Shown here piece by piece: positions 51,925 to 59,095 of a DNA stretch of 64,000 bases. The DNA is from Thermohalobaculum sp039026375. Its GTDB lineage: Bacteria; Pseudomonadota; Alphaproteobacteria; Rhodobacterales; Rhodobacteraceae. A program made the position numbers and the translations under genes. The notes beneath the pieces are model-generated. The model saw only the letters and a list, made by a program, of their open reading frames with translations. It ran no database searches and was not told the DNA's origin. The stretch is from positions 1-64,000 of the forward strand of contig JBCCML010000021.1 of the NCBI GenBank assembly GCA_039026375.1, in the 5' to 3' direction. Numbering within the stretch: the stretch's first letter is position 1; the number at the start of each line of letters is the position of its first letter.

Positions 51925-53055
51925 TCACGTCTTGTCTAAAACTCCCAAGACGTGGCCGATCACCTCGTCCAACTGATCGTCCGTCATGTCGCTGCCCGAC
52001 GGCAAGCACAACCCATCGCGGAACAGCGCCTCATCGAAACCGTGGCCCACATACCGCGCGCCGTCGAACAGGGGCTGCGTGTGCATCGGCTTCCACAGGG
52101 GGCGGGACTCGATCTGATGCTCCAGCAGGGCCAGGCGTACCGCCTCGCGGTCGGCGCCCACCACGTCCGGCTGGAAGGTCGCCGCCGTCAGCCAGCGCGT
52201 CGCGTGATAGCCCTGCGGCTCGGGCATGAAGGTTAGCCCCTTGCGCGACAAGGCTTGGCGATAGCGCTCGAAGATGCGCCGTCGCGTCGCTACCCGATCA
52301 TCCAACACGCCCATCTGCCCGATGCCGATCGCCGCGCAGACATTCGACATGCGGTAATTATAGCCGTAGGTGGAGTGCTGGTAGTGCGGTGCGGGATCCC
52401 GGGCCTGGGTTGCCAGAAAGCGCGCTTCGTCGGCGATCTGGGCGTCCCGTGTTACCAGCATGCCGCCGCCGGATGTCGTGATGATCTTGTTGCCATTGAA
52501 GGACAAGATCGCGGCCTTGCCCCCGGTGCCGCATTTGCGATCGCCGGTGTAAGCACCCCCCAAGCTCTCCGCCGAGTCCACCAGCAGTGTGACCCCGTAG
52601 CGGGCGGCCATCTCCTCGAACCGGTCAAGATCCGCACTTTGACCGTATAGATCCGTCGGGATGATCACCTTGGGCAAACGACCAGCCTTGGCCGCCGTCT
52701 CCAGCGCCTCTTCGACCAGATCGGGGTCCAGGGTCCAGCTGTCCGGAGAGAGGTCAAAGAAAACCGGCACGGCGCCCAGATAGATCACTGGGAACGCCCC
52801 ACCGGCAAAGGTCATCGAGGACAGCCAGACCTCGTCACCTCGTTCGACGCCGGCAATCCGCATGGCCAGATGCAGGGCAGCCGTGCCGGAGCTGAGCGCG
52901 ACACAGTGCAGCCCGCCACCCAGATAGTCCGAGACGGTCTGCTCGAATTCGACCAGCTGTGGACCGACGGGGGCAACGAAGTTGTTCTGGAACACCTTCT
53001 CGATTTGACTGAGTTCTGTGCCCGACATATGCGGGCGTGACAGGTAGATCCGCAT
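51925..53055 (-). CDS. DegT/DnrJ/EryC1-family sugar aminotransferase
   Basis: A 376-residue PLP enzyme that aminates a nucleotide-linked keto-sugar. Lys190 in SFNGNKIITTSGGGML is the PLP lysine; SSGTAALHLA and VDSAESLGG are the phosphate and ring contacts. This resembles PglE/PseC-like sugar aminotransferases. It ends 211 nt from the WbuB-like gene and starts next to a decayed sulfotransferase, all on the minus strand, suggesting a surface-polysaccharide unit. Confidence 0.9.
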   Translation of the reverse strand: MRIYLSRPHMSGTELSQIEKVFQNNFVAPVGPQLVEFEQTVSDYLGGGLHCVALSSGTAALHLAMRIAGVERGDEVWLSSMTFAGGAFPVIYLGAVPVFFDLSPDSWTLDPDLVEEALETAAKAGRLPKVIIPTDLYGQSADLDRFEEMAARYGVTLLVDSAESLGGAYTGDRKCGTGGKAAILSFNGNKIITTSGGGMLVTRDAQIADEARFLATQARDPAPHYQHSTYGYNYRMSNVCAAIGIGQMGVLDDRVATRRRIFERYRQALSRKGLTFMPEPQGYHATRWLTAATFQPDVVGADREAVRLALLEHQIESRPLWKPMHTQPLFDGARYVGHGFDEALFRDGLCLPSGSDMTDDQLDEVIGHVLGVLDKT

Positions 53056-53056
53056 C

Positions 53057-53577
53057 TCAGACCCCGTAACCGTGGCGCGCCAGCGCTGTCTGCATGACCG
53101 GCAACACCGCCGACAGATCCAGATCGCGCCCTTTGCGCCCCTTGCGCCCCTTGCCGACCGAGGCCGGGCGCACGATTCCGGCGACGTCGGCGATCTGCTC
53201 GTCCGTCGACTGGGCGCTCAGGAACATCACGATCCGCCCCAAGCAGCCGGCCGGGTCATCGTTCAGGTCCTCGTAGCGCAGCGTCATCCGACGTGCCGGG
53301 TATTAGCGCAGGCCGTTTCGACGACGAAAGCGTGCTTTGCCTTGATCCGCCAGATCCAACGGAACGCGCAGCGTATGTAAGACGTGATCGCCGGCGTTGC
53401 GCGCTGGGGCGAGATTTGGCTGGGCGGCCAATCCAGATTGCCGTGCCGCCAGATCGGGTTGGACTCGTCGCAGTCCCACGTCGCCAAAGCGGGCCACCCG
53501 ACCAGAACTTTGCGCAGCATGTTGATGCCCGAGCGGACCGCCCCCAGGATCACGACGGGCGTGAACTCAAGAGACAT
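53057..53577 (-). pseudogene. Sulfotransferase remnant (internal deletion plus frameshift)
   Basis: Two adjacent frames recall the beginning and end of one polysaccharide-type sulfotransferase. The 53577-53284 part starts MSLEFTPVVILGAVRSGINML, where the PAPS phosphate-binding loop has Ile in place of the usual Thr/Ser, and ends CANTRHVG. The 53287-53057 part resumes as TLRYEDLNDDPAGCLGRIVMFL in another frame. Together they make about 170 residues, lacking the middle of the domain with the 3'-phosphate-binding segment. A short tandem repeat encoding GRKGRKGR (about 53126-53155) sits in the second part. They could instead be two small genes coupled by ATGA. Confidence 0.6.
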
Positions 53578-53815
53578 CTAAGGACCCCTCTCCCGTGACA
53601 GGAACGTGCCATTTGGACAGTGCCGCCGCCTGACTAAGCCGTTCTTCATAGACCCTGGCCGCCCGTTCGCCGCTCGCAGGCAACCCGGCAAACCGTTGAT
53701 AGAGGTGCCGGATGGCCTTTTCAATGGCGAGGTCATCCGGTTGGGCCAGCAGCGCCTCCTCGTACCGGCACTTCTGCGAGGCGGCCCGGTGATCCCTGGG
53801 CGCTCGTTGCCGCAC
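53567..53815 (-). pseudogene. Possible gene fragment upstream of the sulfotransferase remnant
   Basis: An 82-codon frame beginning at GTG 53815, only 3 nt after the PrpD stop, with an in-frame stop just upstream. Residues 15-70 look like ordinary helical protein (DDLAIEKAIRHLYQRFAGL, then RVYEERL), but the start is arbitrary and the end overlaps the next frame by 11 nt. I take it as the surviving end of a larger gene; a small real gene is the alternative. Confidence 0.35.
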
Positions 53816-53818
53816 CGT

Positions 53819-55204
53819 TTAGCCCGGCACTACGCCAACGGTGGCTGCATCGACCAGCATGCGAACATCCGCCACGTCCTCCAGCCGGTCGACTAGCTCG
53901 ATCAGCCGGGTGGCCTGGGCCTCGGCCAGGGGCGGGTTGGCCAGCGCCGCCATTTGCCGGACCTTTTGCACCCGCGCGTCCGGGGACATCGGGTTCTGCG
54001 GCGCGCCATAGACATCCCTGACCTGCGCCGTCAGGGCGCGGCCATCGTGCAGCGCGATCTCCAGCCCGATCGGCACCAGCGCGTTCGGGTCGTCCCCCGA
54101 TCGCACCTCCATCGTCACGCGGTCCGCCAGGTCCTGCACATCCGCACGCCGATAGGCAGCATCGGTGAAGTCGGCGATCGCCACCCCCTGGCCCTGCAGC
54201 GCCGCGGCCAGCACATAGCGCGCGCACAGCCGCGCATAGTTGATCGCCATCTCGGTCTTCGGCGGGCGGCCGACCAGATGCTCGATCAGGGGGGGCACGC
54301 TCAGGCGCACGGCCGCCACGTCCGCCGCCCCGAACCCGTGTGCGCGTTGCAGCCCCAGCGCGCCGTCCAGAATGCCATGCGTCGCCCGGCCCGAGGGGAA
54401 GGGCTTCAACGCCACCTCCTCGACCCGCCAGATCTGGCCCAAGGTCTCGGCGACACCCTCAGGATCGCCGCCATCCTCGAACAGGGTGTAGTACCCGAAC
54501 GGCCCGGTCAGCACGTTCTCGGGCCCGGTAAACCCAGCCGCCGCCAGATCGCAGGCCGTCACGGCGTTGCGCGCATTGAAGCCCATCTGCATCGCCAGCA
54601 GGCCCGAGCCTTCGGTGTGCGCCTGCATGGTGCCGCACATTTGCCCGTACTGGATCGAGAACGCCTGCACCATCTGGCCCGCGTCAAAGCCCATCAGCTT
54701 GCCCAGCGCCGCCGTCGCCCCCCAGCCGCCCGCCGTGCCCGGGCGGAAGAAACGCAGTCCCCCGCCCGCGGCGATCCCCAGGCAGGCGCCCACGTCGACA
54801 CCCAAAATGGCGGCCTCCAACAAGTGCGCGCCAGACACGCCGCCCCGCCGTTCGGCCCCTGCCAGGCTAGCGGCCAGGATCGCCGTCATCACATGGGCGA
54901 CCGCGCCTTCGTGCACGCTGTCATACTCTTGGCAGTGGGCCTGATAGGCGTTGACCAGCGCGGCGCCCGCCGCGGGCAGGGGCTGGCCGGTTCCCCAGAC
55001 GCGGGCCTCTACGCCCTGGCCCATGTTAGCGGCCGCCTGGCCCAGTTCCGCGGCCATCGGTCCCGAGCTGCCGCCGATGCCCACGGCCAGCGTGTCCAGG
55101 ATCAGGACCTTGGCCGCGGCGATGGCGCTGTCTGGCATGTCGGCCAGGCGTGTCCCGGCCACGTGGGCGGCGAAGCGGTGGATCGGATCGTCGGTGGTGT
55201 GCAT
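53819..55204 (-). CDS. MmgE/PrpD-family protein
   Basis: A 461-residue member of the family that includes 2-methylcitrate dehydratase and cis-aconitate decarboxylase. Features are NAYQAHCQEYDSVHEGAVAHVM near residue 95, KPFPSGRATHGILDGAL and the C-terminal KVRQMAAL region. ATG 55204 follows AAGGGG; GTG 55243 is an in-frame alternative. No prpBC genes are adjacent, so methylcitrate metabolism is unlikely from context; isomerase, lyase or decarboxylase of another dicarboxylate is possible. The first gene of the minus-strand set. Confidence 0.88.
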   Translation of the reverse strand: MHTTDDPIHRFAAHVAGTRLADMPDSAIAAAKVLILDTLAVGIGGSSGPMAAELGQAAANMGQGVEARVWGTGQPLPAAGAALVNAYQAHCQEYDSVHEGAVAHVMTAILAASLAGAERRGGVSGAHLLEAAILGVDVGACLGIAAGGGLRFFRPGTAGGWGATAALGKLMGFDAGQMVQAFSIQYGQMCGTMQAHTEGSGLLAMQMGFNARNAVTACDLAAAGFTGPENVLTGPFGYYTLFEDGGDPEGVAETLGQIWRVEEVALKPFPSGRATHGILDGALGLQRAHGFGAADVAAVRLSVPPLIEHLVGRPPKTEMAINYARLCARYVLAAALQGQGVAIADFTDAAYRRADVQDLADRVTMEVRSGDDPNALVPIGLEIALHDGRALTAQVRDVYGAPQNPMSPDARVQKVRQMAALANPPLAEAQATRLIELVDRLEDVADVRMLVDAATVGVVPG

Positions 55205-55652
55205 GGCCCCTTGGTGATCCGTTGCAGAAGCCAGATCAAGCACTGATCACGCCCAGAAAACGTCCGGCCGATTGGATGAATAGTATGTGAACAAAATAGG
55301 AACAAATTATCGAGAACAAAAGGCGAATATCTGTCGCCTTGCGACGCAAATTTGCCGAGTTCGGGTATAAACCGGTTAACCTTTCGGGGGCGCATTCATC
55401 GATTTTCCGCCCACCAGCCCGCACGCTGATATCACTTGGCATTACAGGACGTCAGGTGACGTTATCCGGGATAAAGTCACGGATATCGGGTTAGCGACAA
55501 ATTACCGGAACAATATCACTTGGGATATCACCTAAGGGTTGCATGACATTTGGGGGGATCGCGCGGGCGCCTAATCCGGGTTGGCAGACCGCTCAGAATA
55601 GCTTGCAAATGCGCCAGAATCCGCTTCTGTTGCGGGCAGGAGAGCGCGGCGT
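55205..55652. other. 448-nt AT-richer intergenic region between divergent units
   Basis: No gene is supported here. It holds the SOS-like box (55289-55303), a perfect palindrome TTATCC-G-GGATAA (55462-55474), and a direct repeat ATATCACTTGG at 55429-55439 and 55513-55523, exactly 84 nt apart (eight helical turns). The base composition is richer in A+T than the neighbours. These could be binding sites for a regulator of the amino-acid transporter or of the PrpD gene. Confidence 0.55.
55289..55303. promoter_or_regulatory. LexA (SOS) box-like GAAC-N7-GAAC
   Basis: GAACAAAATAGGAAC matches the alphaproteobacterial LexA operator (GAAC-N7-GAAC, or GTTC-N7-GTTC on the other strand) exactly. A third GAAC at 55314-55317 follows after 10 nt. 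It lies 85 nt upstream of the PrpD-family start and 350 nt before the ABC transporter. The neighbouring genes are not usual SOS genes, so function is doubtful. Confidence 0.45.
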
Positions 55653-56423
55653 ATGAACCATCCCAAGGCCCTGATCGCAGAGGACATTCACAAGAGCTTT
55701 GGCGAGCTTGAGGTGCTCAAGGGTCTGTCGCTGGAAGCCGCGCAGGGGGACGTGATCTCGATCATCGGGGCGTCTGGCTCCGGCAAGTCGACCTTTCTTA
55801 GATGCTTAAATTTCCTAGAGATTCCGGATCGCGGGCGCGTTGTCGTCGATGGCGAGGAGGTACAGGTCCAGACCGACCGCGCCGGCCGCATGACCGGCGC
55901 CAACCCCAAGCAGATCCAACATTTGCGCACCAAGCTGGGCATGGTCTTCCAAAGCTTCAATCTGTGGGCGCACATGACCGTGCTGCAGAACGTGATGGAA
56001 GGCCCGGTCCAGGTGCTGCGCCGCCCCGTCGAAGAGGTGCGGGCAGAAGCTATTGAAATACTTGGGAAAGTTGGCATAGCCGACAAACAGAACAACTACC
56101 CTTCGCAACTGTCGGGGGGCCAGCAGCAGCGCGTGGCCATCGCCCGGGCGCTGGCGATGCAGCCCCGTGTACTGCTTTTTGACGAGCCGACCTCCAGCCT
56201 GGACCCCGAACTGGTGGGCGAGGTGCTGCGCGTAATGCGCGGGCTGGCCGATGAGGGGCGCACCATGATCGTGGTCACGCACGAGATGGGCTTTGCCCGC
56301 GAGGTGTCGTCCAAGACGATTTTCCTGCACCAGGGCCGGGTCGAGGAAGAGGGCACGCCAGACCAGGTGTTTGGCAACACGCAATCGGAACGCTGCCGGG
56401 CCTTCCTGGCTAGCGCACTGTAA
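55653..56423 (+). CDS. Polar amino-acid ABC transporter ATP-binding protein
   Basis: A 256-residue ATPase of the HisP/GlnQ type. Walker A GASGSGKST is at residues 39-47, the signature LSGGQQQR and Walker B VLLFDEPTSSLDPE follow, and the H-loop is VTHEMGFAREV. It belongs with the binding protein and two permeases in 55653-58935. The amino-acid specificity is suggested by the HisP-like sequence (Lys/Arg/Orn/His or opine class), not proven. Confidence 0.95.
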   Translation: MNHPKALIAEDIHKSFGELEVLKGLSLEAAQGDVISIIGASGSGKSTFLRCLNFLEIPDRGRVVVDGEEVQVQTDRAGRMTGANPKQIQHLRTKLGMVFQSFNLWAHMTVLQNVMEGPVQVLRRPVEEVRAEAIEILGKVGIADKQNNYPSQLSGGQQQRVAIARALAMQPRVLLFDEPTSSLDPELVGEVLRVMRGLADEGRTMIVVTHEMGFAREVSSKTIFLHQGRVEEEGTPDQVFGNTQSERCRAFLASAL

Positions 56424-56451
56424 TCATTGGGAAACTGACAGGGAGAGACCC

Positions 56452-57192
56452 ATGAATATGTGGAAGACACTGATCGCTGCGGCGGCGTTGGGGGCGGTAT
56501 CCACGGCCGCGCTCGCGGACGGGCACACGGTCCGGATGGGCACCGAAGGCGCCTATCCTCCGTACAACTTCATCAACGACGCGGGCGAGCTGGACGGCTT
56601 TGAAATCGAGTTCGGCAACATGCTGTGCGAACACGCCAAGCTGGACTGCACCTGGGTGAAAAACGACTGGGATTCGATCATTCCGAACCTGGTTTCGGGC
56701 AACTACGACGTGATCATGGCGGGTATGTCGATCACCGAAGAGCGCGATCAAGTCATTGATTTCACTCAAGGTTATATCCCCGCAACGTTCTCGTTCTACG
56801 TCGCTCCGGCGGGGGCCAAGCTGGATCTGACCTCGCCAGACACGGTGATCGCGGCGCAGGTCAACACCATCCAGGCGGGCCATGTCGCGGCCTCAGGCGC
56901 GACGGCGCTGGAGTTCGCCACCCCGGACGAGACGGTGGCCGCGGTCAAGAACGGCGAGGCCGACGCGGTGCTGGCCGATGACGACTATCTGAAGCCGATC
57001 GTGGCGGATTCTGGCGGCGAACTGGAAGTCGTCGACCAGGTGCGTCTGGGCGGCGGTGTCGGCTTGGGCATCCGCGAGTCGGACGCCGAGCTGCGCGCCA
57101 AGCTGGACGCCGCCATCGCCCATTTCAAAGCTTCGGGCGAGTTGAACGCCTTGCTGGCCAAGTGGTTCAAGGACGACGCGCCCCAGTGGTAA
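56452..57192 (+). CDS. Polar amino-acid ABC transporter substrate-binding protein
   Basis: A 246-residue periplasmic binding protein. A signal peptide covers residues 1-22 (ending AALA). The mature protein starts DGHTVRMGTEGAYPPYNFIND, with the SBP_bac_3 fold markers GFEIEFGNMLC, WDSIIPNLVSGNYDVIMAGMSIT and DFTQGY. ATG 56452 is chosen over the next ATG (56458), after GGGAGAG. It is part of the HisP-type transporter and a GC hairpin follows its stop. Confidence 0.95.
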   Translation: MNMWKTLIAAAALGAVSTAALADGHTVRMGTEGAYPPYNFINDAGELDGFEIEFGNMLCEHAKLDCTWVKNDWDSIIPNLVSGNYDVIMAGMSITEERDQVIDFTQGYIPATFSFYVAPAGAKLDLTSPDTVIAAQVNTIQAGHVAASGATALEFATPDETVAAVKNGEADAVLADDDYLKPIVADSGGELEVVDQVRLGGGVGLGIRESDAELRAKLDAAIAHFKASGELNALLAKWFKDDAPQW

Positions 57193-57203
57193 CATGAAGT
57201 TGG

Positions 57204-57226
57204 GGGGCGGGCCGCGTGTCCGCCCC
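57204..57226 (+). terminator. Intercistronic hairpin after the binding-protein gene
   Basis: GGGGCGG (57204-57210) pairs with CCGCCCC (57220-57226) around a 9-nt loop, 12 nt past the stop. No T-run follows. Such structures commonly stabilise the upstream mRNA so that the binding protein is made in excess over the permeases. Confidence 0.45.
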
Positions 57227-57241
57227 TAACCCATTCCAAAG

Positions 57242-58099
57242 ATGAACTTTTCCTGCGCTGATCCGCAAAGCCTGGACGGGCTGAACTGGCTGCTTTGCTA
57301 CCTTAGCACCGGCAAGCACGTCGCCTTTTACTGGAGCTTTCTGACGGTCATCGCCCTGATGTGCGCGACCGTGATCCCGGCAATGATCCTGGGCATGGCG
57401 GGGGCGCTGGCCAAACGATCTGCCATCCCGCCCGTGCGCTGGATCGGGTCGGGCTATACCACCATGGTGCGCGGCATTCCCGAGATCCTGTTCTTTCTGT
57501 TCGTGCCCATCGCGATGGACCAGCTGATCGAGCTGGCGCGCCATTCGCTCTTCTGCCCCGATTGGGACCAGCCGATCTGGCGCGGCAACGACTTCATCGT
57601 CTGCGACGCAGCCAAGGCACCGCTGGACACGGCCCCAGCCTGGCAGCACGAGTTCTACGGCTTCGGGCTGGCCGTGACCTCCTTCGCGATCACCTTCGGG
57701 GCCTTTGCCGCCAACATCCTGGACGGGGCCCTGCGCGCGGTGCCCAAGGGTCAGATCGAGGCTGCTCAGGCCGTGGGCATGTCCCGGCGCCAGATCTTCT
57801 TGCGGGTGGAAGTGCCGCAAATGTGGGTGTACGCGCTGCCAGGGCTGTCGAACCTGTGGATGATCCTGATTAAGGCGACGCCGCTCTTGTTCCTGCTGGG
57901 GATCGAGGACGTGGTCTATTGGGCCCGCGAACTGGGCAGCCGGACCAATCCCCAGTTCAGCGACTACCCACACGGGGACTGGCGCGCCTGGTATTTTTCG
58001 GCCCTGATGGTCTTTTACCTGCTGCTGACCTGGGTCAGCCAGATGGGCTTTGACCGGCTGTCAGCCCGCGTCACCCGCGGCATGGCGGTGGCCCGATGA
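57242..58099 (+). CDS. Polar amino-acid ABC transporter permease (1)
   Basis: A 285-residue HisQ/HisM-type inner-membrane subunit. The EAA motif lies in EAAQAVGMSRRQIFLRVEVPQ, and about five hydrophobic segments can be drawn. ATG 57242 lacks a strong ribosome-binding site, but the permease domain requires this N-terminus. It overlaps the next permease by 4 nt. Confidence 0.92.
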   Translation: MNFSCADPQSLDGLNWLLCYLSTGKHVAFYWSFLTVIALMCATVIPAMILGMAGALAKRSAIPPVRWIGSGYTTMVRGIPEILFFLFVPIAMDQLIELARHSLFCPDWDQPIWRGNDFIVCDAAKAPLDTAPAWQHEFYGFGLAVTSFAITFGAFAANILDGALRAVPKGQIEAAQAVGMSRRQIFLRVEVPQMWVYALPGLSNLWMILIKATPLLFLLGIEDVVYWARELGSRTNPQFSDYPHGDWRAWYFSALMVFYLLLTWVSQMGFDRLSARVTRGMAVAR

Positions 58100-58935
58100 G
58101 TTGCGTGCAGACCATCCAGGACTATGCCCTGCGCTCGATCGGCTATGGCGAACGGTTGCTGCCGCGCTCGGACATCACGCTTTGCGAACAGTTCGTGCTG
58201 GTCGGCTCCGGCATGATCTGGAACGTCTATTTCGCCACGCTGGCCGTGCTGACGGGGTTTTGCTTCGCGACGCTGCTGGCCGTGGGCAAGGCCAGCAAGA
58301 ACCCGCTGGCGCGCATTCCATCGCGCACGTTCATCTATGTCTTTAGGGGCACGCCGCTCTTTATCCAGTTCTTCTTCACCTACGAGCTGTTCGTGCAGCT
58401 GCCGAAGGTGGGGTTCGAGCTGGATCTAGGCGTCGCCGTCATCGGGGCGGAGACGCGTTGGCTCACGCGGGCCTGGGCGGGGGCACTGTTCGTGCTGTTC
58501 CTGAACACGTCCGCCTATTCGGCCGAGATCTTTTACGGCGCCCTGCGCGCCGTACCAAAGGGCGATATCGAGGCTGCCGACGCCGTGGGCATGTCGCCCA
58601 GCAAGCGGTTCCGCCGGGTCGTTTGGCCTACGATGCTGCGCCTGGCCTGGCCCGCCTACACGAACGAAGCGATCTTCCTCTACCACGCCACGGCGCTGGT
58701 CTTCTTCTCCAGCTTTCCGGCGTGGCGCCAGCAGGGCGATGCCCTCTACTACGCGAACTACTTCGCCGAGCAGACGTTCAACCCCTTCGTGGCCTATCCG
58801 ATCGCCGCCTTCTACTTCATCCTGGGCACGATCGGGATCATCGTGGTCTACGGCGCCATCAACCGGCGTCTGAACCGGCATTTGGCCCCGTCGCAGCGTG
58901 CGCGCCTGAAACTCAGGCCGCAATTCATCCGCTAA
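58096..58935 (+). CDS. Polar amino-acid ABC transporter permease (2)
   Basis: A 279-residue partner permease. The EAA motif is EAADAVGMSPSKRFRRVVWPTM, noted by EAADAxGM, and the N-terminal half contains FRGTPLFIQFFFTYE. It overlaps the first permease (ATGA), so the two subunits are coupled. It ends the operon. Confidence 0.92.
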   Translation: MSCVQTIQDYALRSIGYGERLLPRSDITLCEQFVLVGSGMIWNVYFATLAVLTGFCFATLLAVGKASKNPLARIPSRTFIYVFRGTPLFIQFFFTYELFVQLPKVGFELDLGVAVIGAETRWLTRAWAGALFVLFLNTSAYSAEIFYGALRAVPKGDIEAADAVGMSPSKRFRRVVWPTMLRLAWPAYTNEAIFLYHATALVFFSSFPAWRQQGDALYYANYFAEQTFNPFVAYPIAAFYFILGTIGIIVVYGAINRRLNRHLAPSQRARLKLRPQFIR

Positions 58936-59095
58936 GGTCGGTCGCGAGGCAATCGGCGCTTACACCTTAGTAGATGTTCTGCATTATGCGCAGGTGTCAG
59001 GGGAATCGGAAAAGACGTGAGGGTCCCGTGATTTACCTGGGTTTACGGCGATCGAACCGTAGGGCCGCGTTCGGATTAGACGTGAGGTCGGTACC

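Noticed and set aside
53954..55246. 430-codon plus-strand frame across the MmgE/PrpD gene
   Set aside because: Composition is Arg/His/Gln-rich and has no known fold, while the minus strand gives a good family match.
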